A DNA stretch of 14,656 bases from Deltaproteobacteria bacterium (GTDB lineage: Bacteria; Desulfobacterota; Desulfarculia; Adiutricales; Adiutricaceae). Positions within the stretch are counted from its first letter, which is position 1. Every line of letters starts with the position of its first letter. The stretch lies in the NCBI GenBank assembly GCA_031278795.1, contig JAITJT010000293.1:1-14656 (forward strand), in the 5' to 3' direction. The notes under the pieces were generated by a model. The model saw nothing but the letters and a program-made list of their open reading frames with translations. It was not told the DNA's origin and searched no databases. A program made the translations under genes and the position numbers. Below, one piece after another: positions 7,487-14,575 of this stretch.

Positions 7487-7966
7487 GTTTGGCCTCTGTG
7501 ACAAAGTGAGCGTTAGAAAAAAAAGAGGGGTGAAAGGGAAAAAAGATATTTATATGGCGATTAGTAATATTGCGACAAAAGTCTTTTTTGACATAGGTTT
7601 AGGTCCACAAGTTTTTGGGAAAAGTCCTCCCTATAAATCAATATATAAAATCTAAAGGAAAGCATATCTCACAAGAAGTGGAAATGCAAGTATTTAGAAA
7701 ACATATGATTATTTTTGGGGCACAACGCTTCTATTGTAGGGGAGGGTTTTGGAGAGGATAGTGGTGGGGAATTTAGGGTGTTTTAAAAAATGTTTGGTAG
7801 AGAGCTTCATGAGTTAATATGAAACAAGCATGGAAATTTTTTTCGAAATTAGGGGAAGTAATATTTAAGAAAAAATCAAGCAACCTTTTAATTTAATCTA
7901 TCTAACACTTATACCAGTAAGGAAAGGTGGTTAATATATTCGTAAAAAAAAGAGAAAAAAGGAGCA
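7487..7966. other. AT-rich intergenic space between truA and neuA
   Basis: About 480 bases with homopolymer A and T runs and no open frame that looks coding on either strand. It must hold the truA promoter and the 3' end of the neuA transcript. The A-rich stretch at 7941-7961, read on the - strand, gives T-rich runs just after the neuA stop (AAAAAAAAGAGAAAAAA on the + strand), but I see no hairpin in front of them. No repeats or RNA gene recognised. Confidence 0.6.
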
Positions 7967-8614
7967 TCAAATTTTCACGGGCTCTTTCATCCAGCCATCG
8001 GTGAGGGCCTTTTCAATAATCTTTTCGGCTATAAAGAAGTCGAAATCAGCGTCGATGTCCACGTTTTCCTCCCTGGTGGTAAGGTAGGTGCCGAGCTTTT
8101 TCCCAAAGAGGCTATCATTAAAGATATTTTCGCACCTCGCGACTATGACGGAGCCGTCGTTAACAAAGACGGTCTTTAGATCCTGCCGGCGGTGCTCGGT
8201 ACCGAAGGGAGGGTAGTTGAAATAGTCGTAACCAGTGGAGACCGAGTCGTAGTCTCCACCCTCGAAGCTCTTTATGACCTTGTCAATCAAGCCTTCCCGG
8301 CGTATGGGGCTCGTGCACTGGAGTAGGACCGCGATATCCGCGTCTAAGACCCTCAGGGCGTGGGCTATGACGTCGCGGCTCAGAACCTCATCTTCCGCAA
8401 GCTCCTTGGGCCTCTCCAGGACCTTGGCCCCGTAGCTCTTGGCGACCTCCATGATCTCCTTGTCCTCGGTTGATACCACAAAACTGTCCATCAGCTTGGA
8501 TTCCAAGGCGTCCTTGATGGTCCAGGCGATGAGTGGATGGCCCGCTATCAGTTTAATGTTTTTTCTTGGAATCCCCTTGGAGCCGCCCCTGGCGGGTATA
8601 ACGCCCAAATACAT
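7967..8614 (-). CDS. neuA: CMP-nonulosonate (sialic/legionaminic-type) cytidylyltransferase
   Basis: A 215-residue cytoplasmic enzyme of the NeuA/LegF/PseF family, which joins CTP and a nine-carbon acidic sugar to give the CMP-sugar donor used by surface glycosyltransferases. The nucleotide-binding signature PARGGSKGIPRKN lies at residues 7-19, LLQCTSPIR at 97-105, VNDGSVIVAR at 151-160, and the metal-binding DIDADFDF near 186-193. Length is typical of the catalytic domain alone. The ATG at 8614 follows AGGTGG four bases upstream on the - strand. It lies on the same strand as neuB and the DUF692 gene but is now separated from them by the insertion element. Which sugar it activates cannot be told from sequence; the symbol denotes the family rather than a proven sialic-acid enzyme. 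Confidence 0.88.
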   Translation of the reverse strand: MYLGVIPARGGSKGIPRKNIKLIAGHPLIAWTIKDALESKLMDSFVVSTEDKEIMEVAKSYGAKVLERPKELAEDEVLSRDVIAHALRVLDADIAVLLQCTSPIRREGLIDKVIKSFEGGDYDSVSTGYDYFNYPPFGTEHRRQDLKTVFVNDGSVIVARCENIFNDSLFGKKLGTYLTTREENVDIDADFDFFIAEKIIEKALTDGWMKEPVKI

Positions 8615-8928
8615 AATACCACCTAATAAAACTGTCTTTTTATTGGGAAAAGGTTTTTTTTCCTCATATCAAAAACTGTAACAAAATTTTTGTGTATTGT
8701 CAAATATTTAGGTAAATATGTTTTGAGTGGAAAGGTGCCTAATAGAGCGGCTAATTTAGTGTTATATAATCATTTACGAAAAAAATTAATGTGTCAGCCG
8801 TATGCCTAAAGCTTCACAATCTCTTAATATTGAGCCGTTCTAATGTCCCTGTTTTAGAGAAAGCTTTGGCCAAAGGTTTACAAATAAATTGTTACTTTAT
8901 TTTGATAAGTATTAATAAAGACAACAAC
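8615..8928. other. AT-rich region between neuA and the transposase gene, including the left IS end
   Basis: The 314 bases contain the neuA promoter region on the right side of the gene and, further along, the candidate left end of the insertion element near 8871. A perfect 12-bp palindrome CTTTGGCCAAAG lies at 8864-8875. No coding frame with convincing features is seen; a + strand open frame starting at 8791 is AT-rich, has no matching family and runs into the antisense of the transposase. Confidence 0.5.
8871..8880 (+). repeat. Candidate left terminal inverted repeat of the IS
   Basis: CAAAGGTTTA, 49 bases beyond the transposase stop codon, is the exact reverse complement of 10788-10797. 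It overlaps the palindrome CTTTGGCCAAAG (8864-8875), which may confuse the border. Confidence 0.35.
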
Positions 8929-10671
8929 TTAGCTAAGCTGAATATTATGAAGAATTGTTTGAATTTGTTCTTTGGAAATTTCTTTGTTCCTTTCACTGTA
9001 AATGCTTGAAGCCGAGGAACCAAAAGCCTTAATTATGAAACTTTGTTCCCTTGGGACGCGAAATTTCATCCTAAACAACCATTGACCTCTTTTATTGTCA
9101 CGCATTAAAACAGCTTTAATACCACGTAACTTACGAAAAGCAACTAGTAATGTTGGATCATTAATTAGATTTTTTGGTATTTTTTCATCATCTTTCCGAA
9201 TTTTTGTAAAGTTTTTGTGCAATCTAATTTCTAATAATGAAGTTATTAAGATTGATAAAGCTAAGAAGCATTCAAGCCCCGAAATGCGTTCAGGGGTCTT
9301 TAACATAATTTTAGGGATACGAAATTTATTGCCTTGTAAAAAGGTTGAAGAATGACTGATTTTTAAATGATCCAGATAATGACTAAGTATTTCCTCTGGC
9401 GAAAGAGACAAGTTGTTTGTGGCTAATAGAAAGCGTCCCGAGCCTAGTAGTTCTTTGGCGACTGCTCCAGAGTCTAAGACGATTGTCCCAATAACATAAT
9501 AGCTTTTTTTAACCTTATCGCCAGCATTTATTGTTTCATCATTTTCTGGGATTATTGTCAGTTTTCTAACTGTTTCAACTGATTCAAATGCGTGCCATTT
9601 TAATTTGGATTTCCATTTGTAGCATGCTTTTATGGCATCAGTTTCACTCGTGAATTCTTGAGCGCATAAGGCTTTCAGAGTGTCTTTTGCTGTGATTAAC
9701 TCTTTTAGTATATTTTGTTCTAACTTATTTTTTTGAATTTTTTCCAATTCGGTAGAATGTACCAGTAGAACAGTTTGTTCAATATCTCCAAATGTTGATT
9801 TAGTCGCGTAATAGGAATATTTATTATCTTCAAGATAAGGTGTAAGTTGCATTTCGCTGTATTTTATGTATTGTAAAGATTTATATTGTTCAAGAATTCT
9901 AACTATGTAATTCGTAGATAAATTATTGATATTTTTCTGTCTGTATTGATAGCGATCTGCCACAAATAGGAGTTGAGTTAAATCATTTATATTTTTCTTT
10001 ATTGAATCACTGAATTGGTTCACCACCAAATTATCTACATCCTTTATGATGCTGTTAGCAGGAAAGGGTTTCATAAAAACTGGAACACCTAATGAATTCG
10101 TGATAAGGCCAAAAGACAGGGTGCGACGTAATAGCTCCTGGGTAGTTACTGCATTTTCCGAGTCTCTCACGAGTTTTACAAACCCATCATACTTCATAGA
10201 ATCTGGATTTAGGTCTATGTAGTGAAAACGTACGACGTTTGCCTGGAATCTCTCCAAGTCGGGCATGTGTTTAATTCGCGGCGCGATATGTTGGAAAATT
10301 TTGGAGAAAAAAAGTGATGCCCCATATTCATTGACTGCTTCCAAAGATTTTACCAATGCGTCATCATTGAATGCGTCTAAAGGTATATCTCTGTCAAAGA
10401 AGAGAAATGTTGGGGTCGCGACTAAAGATAGATATGATTTATATGAGGCGTCGCGTTTTGAAGTGAAAGAATTTAAAATAAAAAATTTAAGAGCTTCCCC
10501 ATGGCTAATAGTATCTTCAGGACTTTTTGGGATCAGATGGTCAATAATATCAACTAGTCCTAATTCATAGAGAAAAGCTGAAATAATGGCTAAATGGTCG
10601 ACTTTAAAAAATAGATAAGGATATCTAGGATACTTTATATTTGAATCTATAAATTTTGATTCTTGATTCAT
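8929..10671 (-). CDS. IS1634-like (DUF4277 N-terminus) transposase, catalytic triad apparently incomplete
   Basis: An uninterrupted 580-residue frame. The N-terminus (~18-125) has the pattern of the DUF4277 region of IS1634-type transposases: DHLAIISAFLYELGLVDIID, then SHGEALKFFILN and FNDDALVKSLEAVNEYG. Asp153 (FHYIDLNPDS) and Asp239 (LFVADRYQ) fit the first two catalytic aspartates of the DDE core. The third region normally reads like VERGFRFLKDP before a PERI motif; here it is ISHSSTFLQGN (438-448) before KTPERISGLECF, so the glutamate seems replaced by Ser439/His440. The usual SKDxRPDLKQ segment is also unrecognisable. The C-terminus adds ~90 basic residues. Codon use is AT-rich, unlike neighbours. 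ATG 10671 has AAGGGA seven bases upstream. It may be an inactive, repurposed or simply divergent transposase; the glutamate comparison is from memory of the family. Confidence 0.75.
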   Translation of the reverse strand: MNQESKFIDSNIKYPRYPYLFFKVDHLAIISAFLYELGLVDIIDHLIPKSPEDTISHGEALKFFILNSFTSKRDASYKSYLSLVATPTFLFFDRDIPLDAFNDDALVKSLEAVNEYGASLFFSKIFQHIAPRIKHMPDLERFQANVVRFHYIDLNPDSMKYDGFVKLVRDSENAVTTQELLRRTLSFGLITNSLGVPVFMKPFPANSIIKDVDNLVVNQFSDSIKKNINDLTQLLFVADRYQYRQKNINNLSTNYIVRILEQYKSLQYIKYSEMQLTPYLEDNKYSYYATKSTFGDIEQTVLLVHSTELEKIQKNKLEQNILKELITAKDTLKALCAQEFTSETDAIKACYKWKSKLKWHAFESVETVRKLTIIPENDETINAGDKVKKSYYVIGTIVLDSGAVAKELLGSGRFLLATNNLSLSPEEILSHYLDHLKISHSSTFLQGNKFRIPKIMLKTPERISGLECFLALSILITSLLEIRLHKNFTKIRKDDEKIPKNLINDPTLLVAFRKLRGIKAVLMRDNKRGQWLFRMKFRVPREQSFIIKAFGSSASSIYSERNKEISKEQIQTILHNIQLS

Positions 10672-10877
10672 TTAGCTATCCCTTAAATCTACTTAAGTCA
10701 TGCTAGTTTTGGCTTAGTTTTAGATGAAAACATTATATTATGAGGAATTTATTTTTCGCTTAACATCTCTTTTTTCAATGTTTAGATTAAACCTTTGAGC
10801 TTTTTTTTTGTTGAGACTTTTATTTGGAAGAAAAGTTTTGAAGTGAAGCCGCGCCCTTTTTAGGTCTTATGAGAGGT
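10672..10877. other. Spacer between the transposase start and the DUF692 stop
   Basis: This AT-rich stretch holds the upstream region of the transposase and the candidate right IS end at 10788-10797, followed by AGCTTT and a T-run. No gene and no convincing terminator hairpin for the DUF692 gene were seen. Confidence 0.5.
10788..10797 (-). repeat. Candidate right terminal inverted repeat of the IS
   Basis: TAAACCTTTG is the exact reverse complement of 8871-8880 and lies 117 bases before the transposase start codon. AGCTTT follows directly outside. Confidence 0.35.
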
Positions 10878-11750
10878 TTAAGGACCCATCCGTTTGGATG
10901 ACCCAAAGCCCGGGGGAGCCTGGTACAAGCGGGAGAGATCCTGGGCTTCCAGGTCACTCTCCGGTCTCTCCACGAGCTCTATCATACGCTCCATGGAACT
11001 TTTTAGGATAGTGAGGTCTTTGTAGTACTCGATTAAGACTATGGGCTTCAGATTGGCCTTCATGGTGCGCTCCAGGACGAAGGATAGCCATGACCACTCC
11101 CTCTCTTCAGGGTACTCGTGGGTGTCCACGCCGAGTTTCCCGGGTTCCGTGGGGAGCAGCGGCCTGGAGACATGGATCTCCACCACCTTTTCCAAAGGGA
11201 GCCTCTCAAAGTAATAAAAGGGGTCGAATCCCATGTTGACGGCGCTTATGGCGGCGTGCGCCAGATCCAATATGAGGCCCGCGTCGAATTTTTCCAGAAA
11301 TTCCGCTATGAAGACCGGGTCGCAGACCTGGTTGTAGAGGCCGGTTGGATAAAAATTGTAGTTCTCCAAGCCCACCGGGCCGTCGTATCCCTCCCTGAGG
11401 AGCAACATGTTGATTTTCGAGCGCTCGTAGATGGCCTTTTTTCCCAGGATGGGGGAGGTGGGGAGGATGCCCTCGTGGCGCCTGGCTGAGGGCCCCAGGT
11501 CGCAACTGAAGAGCCGGGCATTGGAGCTCTGGAGGTACTCCATGACCGGCGGGAGATGCTCCTTGAAGTCGTCCTCCACGATCCCGTAACCCCAGTGGAA
11601 GATCTTGGGCATGTCCTGTGGCAGGAAGGTGGGCGGGGAGGGGTTTTTAACCTCCAGAACTTCCGCCATGCCGATGAGCTCGTGGACGGTGGGATTCGAT
11701 CGGTCAAAGAGATGGGATACAGGAAGACCGATAAAAGCTATGCGTGTCAT
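10878..11750 (-). CDS. DUF692 (MNIO-like) TIM-barrel protein in a nonulosonate cluster
   Basis: A 290-residue protein with the xylose-isomerase-like barrel of the DUF692 family, whose studied members (MbnB, TglH) are multinuclear iron enzymes that modify cysteines in small peptides. Candidate metal ligands fall at barrel strand ends: His52 in FHWGYGI, Glu129 in GLENYNF, Asp162/His165 in LILDLAHAA, His193 in VEIHVSRP, Asp209/His211 in VDTHEYP and Glu241 in LIEYY. The stretch LDLAHAAISAVNMGFDP resembles the family's LLDvNNvyvsaxNxGxDP, but with His in place of the second Asn, so it is a divergent member. A ~30-residue polar tail ends the protein. ATG 11750 has GGAGAG six bases upstream. It lies between neuB and neuA, on their strand. 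A role in making or modifying the surface sugar, or in peptide modification, is open; no obvious substrate peptide gene is present. Alternative: generic sugar isomerase/epimerase-like barrel. Confidence 0.7.
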   Translation of the reverse strand: MTRIAFIGLPVSHLFDRSNPTVHELIGMAEVLEVKNPSPPTFLPQDMPKIFHWGYGIVEDDFKEHLPPVMEYLQSSNARLFSCDLGPSARRHEGILPTSPILGKKAIYERSKINMLLLREGYDGPVGLENYNFYPTGLYNQVCDPVFIAEFLEKFDAGLILDLAHAAISAVNMGFDPFYYFERLPLEKVVEIHVSRPLLPTEPGKLGVDTHEYPEEREWSWLSFVLERTMKANLKPIVLIEYYKDLTILKSSMERMIELVERPESDLEAQDLSRLYQAPPGFGSSKRMGP

Positions 11751-12654
11751 CTATATCTCTCCAATAAAACAAGCCCTGGGATTCAGGCGGGTGTGATGGG
11801 ACCAGGTTGTGGGGCCTTACGGTTGGCTTTGGAGTGATTTGTGGTGGCTAAGTCAAGGCGAGATGCTTTTTCTTTTAAGTACAAGCGCTCTTTTTAAAAG
11901 AAAGGAATCGAAAGATTGATGCGAGCAAAAGACTAAATTCCAACAATTTTGTTAAGCTCATCATCTCTAAAGGCCGCAAAAAGTTTCGCGCTAATTTCAT
12001 TATAACAAAGATTTGCCTTAAAAAACAGAAAAAAAACTAAGGGGTCGCTTAAGCTTTTTCTCAAGCCCTTAAATTTTGGTAAAAAAAACAGCTATGTTTG
12101 AGTAAAATCAAGCCTTAGCCCTATCTGGAGGTCATCTAGATCTCTATATATTTCCAGAAAATCCCCCTAGAGAGCCAATTTTGGCCGTCTTCTCATCATG
12201 AGTTTTTATCTATTTTGAGACGCAGCTAATATTGTTATTTTGCCTAAATTATTCGTAAAAATTCGCACTCCTTTAAAGGAGAACTATATTTTACGTATTA
12301 TCTTGCAAAAATAGCGTTTGTTCCAGGCTTTTTGGGCGTGTTATCCAATCATTATTTTTAATTAGAGTAAATGTTTTTCACTAAATATTTTCTGGAATTG
12401 TTCGTATATAGTCTATATTTTACTCGTTTTATGATCGTGTTTTTTTTTTAAATTTCGGTTAAAATATGGCAAAATTTTTTCTCAGATAATTGTGTTTAAA
12501 GTTCTTTTTATTGTTTATGCAAAATCTTTTTGCCGCTATTATTTACCATATTTATCCCCTTGAAAACTACATTTACTGTTATTTTGGTTATTCAATCCCT
12601 CGTTAGAGTTAATATTAAACTTGTTACTAAATTTGCCACTAAACTTTAAGAAAC
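11751..12654. other. 0.9-kb AT-rich gap between neuB and the DUF692 gene
   Basis: No frame of 60 codons or more with coding character. It contains a perfect palindrome CTCCTTTAAAGGAG (12268-12281), an inverted repeat TTTCTTTTAA/TTAAAAGAAA (11869-11878 and 11894-11903), and many short T and A runs. A 41-codon - strand frame at 11875-12000 is the longest sizeable small frame noticed upstream of the DUF692 gene, but it lacks a clear ribosome site. The gap should contain the DUF692 promoter. It could be decayed DNA or a regulatory region; the sequence does not decide. Confidence 0.5.
12268..12281. repeat. Perfect 14-bp palindrome in the AT-rich gap
   Basis: CTCCTTTAAAGGAG reads identically on both strands. 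It is the most GC-containing symmetric element of the gap and could be an operator for a dimeric regulator. It contains AAAGGAG on both strands, but no start codon follows at a useful distance on either, so a ribosome-site role is unlikely. Confidence 0.4.
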
Positions 12655-13638
12655 TTATGTGAAGAATTCTTCCAATAAAACAGCATCTTCAGGAATGTCT
12701 CTGTTGGGTATTAGTTTAGTGATGTCGCTATCAGCGTTAATGAGTTTGGGATTTTTCCTATGGGAAACCCTTAAAAATTTCACCTGACTCTCTTTCAAGG
12801 GGGCTCCCTTTTTTAGATCCTTCCCCGCGACCGCGTGGCGGCGGATTAAATCGGGTCGTTCCTGGGAGAGGGGTTTTTTTAGCTTTTTACCCCAGTAGGG
12901 GCTCTCGCTTGGGTCTAGCTTGGGCGCCTTTTCCCAAAGGGAAAGATCCTCTGCGAGTCTAGGGTCTATGCTCATGGAGTTGTCGCCTCCGGGAAGCTTT
13001 GGGTCCGTTGTGAAGTGCTTTTCCACCATCACGGCGCCCATCTGGAGGGCTAGAATCGAGGCATCTATTCCCAGTGAGTGATCCGAGAGTCCCGCGGGAA
13101 GCCCAAGATTTAGCCAGTTGTCCATGACGGAGAGATTAATGTCCTCTTTAGCGCATGGATAGATGGAGCTGCACTGGAGCAAGGCGAGGGGAGGCTTGTC
13201 AAAAAGCGAGAGGGCTCTGTCCACCTCGCTCTGGGAGGAGGCGCCAGTTGAGAGCACCAGGGGCAGTTGGGAGCGCGAAAGAGCCTTCAGAAGATAGAGG
13301 TAATTTATGTCTCCAGAGGAGAGCTTGATGAAGTCGGCTCCGGCCCTGTGGGCTAAATCAATACCGGAGGGGTCGAAAACCGTTATTCCGCATCTAAGCG
13401 ATAGATCGTGGGAGAGCTTAATTAAGCTTGCGAGATCCCCAAAATCCATCTCTTCACCCAGAAGCTCCTCATAGGCTGGGTTGTCGCGGTGGATGAAGTC
13501 TCTTACCCGGTAGGCCTGGAACTTGACCGCCCATATGGCGCACTTAGATGCCTGGCGCACCATTTCCTCGGCTAGCTTAAGATCCCCCATGGCGTTTCCG
13601 CCTATCTCCAGGACTATTTTGGCAGTCTCCTTGTTCAT
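12655..13638 (-). CDS. neuB: NeuB-family nonulosonic acid synthase with SAF domain
   Basis: A 327-residue cytoplasmic enzyme that condenses phosphoenolpyruvate with an N-acyl hexosamine to give a nine-carbon acidic sugar. The barrel (residues ~8-245) shows LEIGGNAMGDL, AVKFQAY with Lys39, FIKLSSGD with Lys105, LQCSSIYP, SDH with His187 and EKHFT with His208, the last two being the expected metal ligands. A C-terminal antifreeze-like SAF domain begins near Ile265 (IRRHAVAGKDLKKG). Two motifs deviate from the usual: NHxGD reads NAMGD, and GPDH reads GGDN, so the sugar substrate may be atypical. I chose ATG 13638, preceded by AGGTGAAG; the frame runs upstream to 13716 but that stretch overlaps the lipoprotein gene and is not family-like. 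It begins 2 bases after the lipoprotein stop, suggesting coupled translation. Paired with neuA further along the strand. Confidence 0.88.
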   Translation of the reverse strand: MNKETAKIVLEIGGNAMGDLKLAEEMVRQASKCAIWAVKFQAYRVRDFIHRDNPAYEELLGEEMDFGDLASLIKLSHDLSLRCGITVFDPSGIDLAHRAGADFIKLSSGDINYLYLLKALSRSQLPLVLSTGASSQSEVDRALSLFDKPPLALLQCSSIYPCAKEDINLSVMDNWLNLGLPAGLSDHSLGIDASILALQMGAVMVEKHFTTDPKLPGGDNSMSIDPRLAEDLSLWEKAPKLDPSESPYWGKKLKKPLSQERPDLIRRHAVAGKDLKKGAPLKESQVKFLRVSHRKNPKLINADSDITKLIPNRDIPEDAVLLEEFFT

Positions 13639-13640
13639 CT

Positions 13641-14012
13641 TCACCTGCGTGATTTTCTGGGGAGAGGCATCTTTTTGTAGGCGGAGGTGAGCACTCCTCC
13701 AGAGAATACCAGGCACAGGGGGTCCTTGGGGCCGTGGATCATGATGACATAGTCCTGGTCTGATCCTGGTCGGTCGACGAATACCCGCAGAACCTCTCCA
13801 GGGTAGGAGAAGGTCAAGACTTCACCGCCCGCCACCAGTTCCTTGGATATGGGTGAGCCCAGCTTGTCGATGACCTCGGCCGGGGTGCTGGTGCCGGTGC
13901 GCAGGCTAAGGAGCACGGTGTCTTGGGGTTGGGCCACCGGGCTATGCTGGCAGGATGGGCACAGAAGTGTAAGGCATAGTGCCGCGAGAGTGAAAAAGAA
14001 GAGTTGTTTCAT
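13641..14012 (-). CDS. Small lipoprotein with BamE/SmpA-like region (copy 1)
   Basis: A 123-residue predicted lipoprotein. The signal peptide MKQLFFFTLAALCLTLLCPSC ends in a loose lipobox with Cys21 as the probable lipidated residue. The mature part starts with a flexible segment, then STPAEVIDKLGSP, a pattern seen in BamE/SmpA-like lipoproteins, then VLRVFVDRPGSDQD and a final FSGGVLTSAY. It ends in a basic tail (KKMPLPRKSRR) that the second copy lacks. Chosen start is ATG 14012 because the signal peptide begins there; a TTG at 14030 would add six residues. It is a diverged tandem copy of the next gene, 49 bases downstream of it, and is followed 2 bases later by neuB, so all three are likely one operon. 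Function unknown; envelope location is inferred. Confidence 0.75.
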   Translation of the reverse strand: MKQLFFFTLAALCLTLLCPSCQHSPVAQPQDTVLLSLRTGTSTPAEVIDKLGSPISKELVAGGEVLTFSYPGEVLRVFVDRPGSDQDYVIMIHGPKDPLCLVFSGGVLTSAYKKMPLPRKSRR

Positions 14013-14061
14013 TCTGCTACAATTTTCCAAAGGCCTTGGAAGGCTTAAATTTAAGGCGATT

Positions 14062-14397
14062 TTAGTAGGCGGATGTCAAGACGCCGTTGGAAAATGTCGC
14101 GTGCAAAGGATCCTCCGCGCCGTCTATCATGAGGATCTTGTCATCATCCGATCCGGGCATGTCCACAAAGACCCGCAGGACCACGCGCGAGAATGTGAAG
14201 ATGTAGGTGTCGTAGCCGGACGATCTATCCCTAGAGCTGGGTTCACCCAAGACGCTTATGATGTCCGCCGGGGTGCTTTGACCAATTATGAGATTGAGGG
14301 AGAGCGTGTCCAGATCGGCTGGATAGGGCTTGTAGCAGGAGAGTGTGAAAGATGTGAGGAAGATGGCAATTATGATGAAGATGAGCTTTTTTTTCAT
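14062..14397 (-). CDS. Small lipoprotein with BamE/SmpA-like region (copy 2)
   Basis: A 111-residue predicted lipoprotein, first gene of the likely lipoprotein-neuB operon. The signal peptide has three lysines, an isoleucine/phenylalanine-rich core and FTLSC, with Cys21 as the probable lipidation site. The mature region shares STPADIISVLGEPS, VLRVFVDMPGSDDD, MIDGAEDPL and FSNGVLTSAY with the neighbouring copy, in the same order and at the same spacing, showing tandem duplication. It stops right at SAY. ATG 14397 has AGGA eight bases upstream, after CCTAAAGGAC. Function unknown; the BamE-like resemblance is a short pattern only and may reflect a shared fold rather than outer-membrane assembly. 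Confidence 0.78.
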   Translation of the reverse strand: MKKKLIFIIIAIFLTSFTLSCYKPYPADLDTLSLNLIIGQSTPADIISVLGEPSSRDRSSGYDTYIFTFSRVVLRVFVDMPGSDDDKILMIDGAEDPLHATFSNGVLTSAY

Positions 14398-14490
14398 ATA
14401 TATTGTCCTTTAGGGATGGGGATTTATTGTTTAAATTATCATAAAATGCGAGGGCATATGGATTTAAAGGGATAGATATTTTTTTTTCTT

Positions 14491-14575
14491 AAACCCGTAA
14501 GGGCTAGCCACAAGCCCGTAAGGGTTTAGTACAAGCCCCGTAAGGGTTTAGGCTTAAGCCCCATATAGACTTAGC
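14491..14575. repeat. Tandem 21-23-base palindromic repeats with CCC-GTAA-GGG hairpins
   Basis: Three consecutive units start at 14491, 14512 and 14533, each built on AAxCCC(C)GTAAGGG followed by TTTAG or CTAG and a few spacer bases; a fourth, degenerate unit (AAGCCCC...ACTTAG) starts at 14556. Within each of the first three, the arms around GTAA are complementary, up to AAACCC/GGGTTT-like. Read on the + strand the loop GUAA is a GNRA-type tetraloop. They lie 94-180 bases upstream of the lipoprotein start. No T-tract follows the hairpins on either strand, so they are not ordinary terminators. Confidence 0.65.

Larger units (their letters stand above)
8871..10797 (-). mobile_element. Candidate IS1634-like insertion element
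   Basis: The element is anchored by the transposase gene. Possible terminal inverted repeats are CAAAGGTTTA at 8871-8880 and its exact complement TAAACCTTTG at 10788-10797; over 13 positions (8868-8880 against 10800-10788) 11 agree. AGCTTT occurs at 10798-10803 directly outside the right end and at 8862-8867, three bases away from the left end, which might be a target duplication but does not fit cleanly. In AT-rich DNA a 10-bp match can arise by chance, so the borders are tentative. The content is clearly more AT-rich than the flanking genes, in keeping with acquisition, and it separates neuA from the DUF692 gene. Confidence 0.45.

Noticed and set aside
7941..7966. Possible intrinsic terminator after neuA
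   Set aside because: T-rich runs on the - strand are present but no stem precedes them.
11206..11707. Alternative - strand frames within the DUF692 gene
   Set aside because: Proline/arginine-rich shadow translations of the real gene, without a ribosome site.
12371..12451. 26-codon hydrophobic + strand frame in the AT-rich gap
   Set aside because: No good ribosome site; T-rich DNA yields Phe/Leu-rich frames by chance.
13843..14475. 210-codon + strand open frame across both lipoproteins
   Set aside because: It runs antisense through two homologous lipoproteins with signal peptides and ribosome sites; no family resemblance in the + frame.
14491..14575. Possible CRISPR array
   Set aside because: Units are 21-23 bases with no unique spacers of constant length and there are no cas genes.
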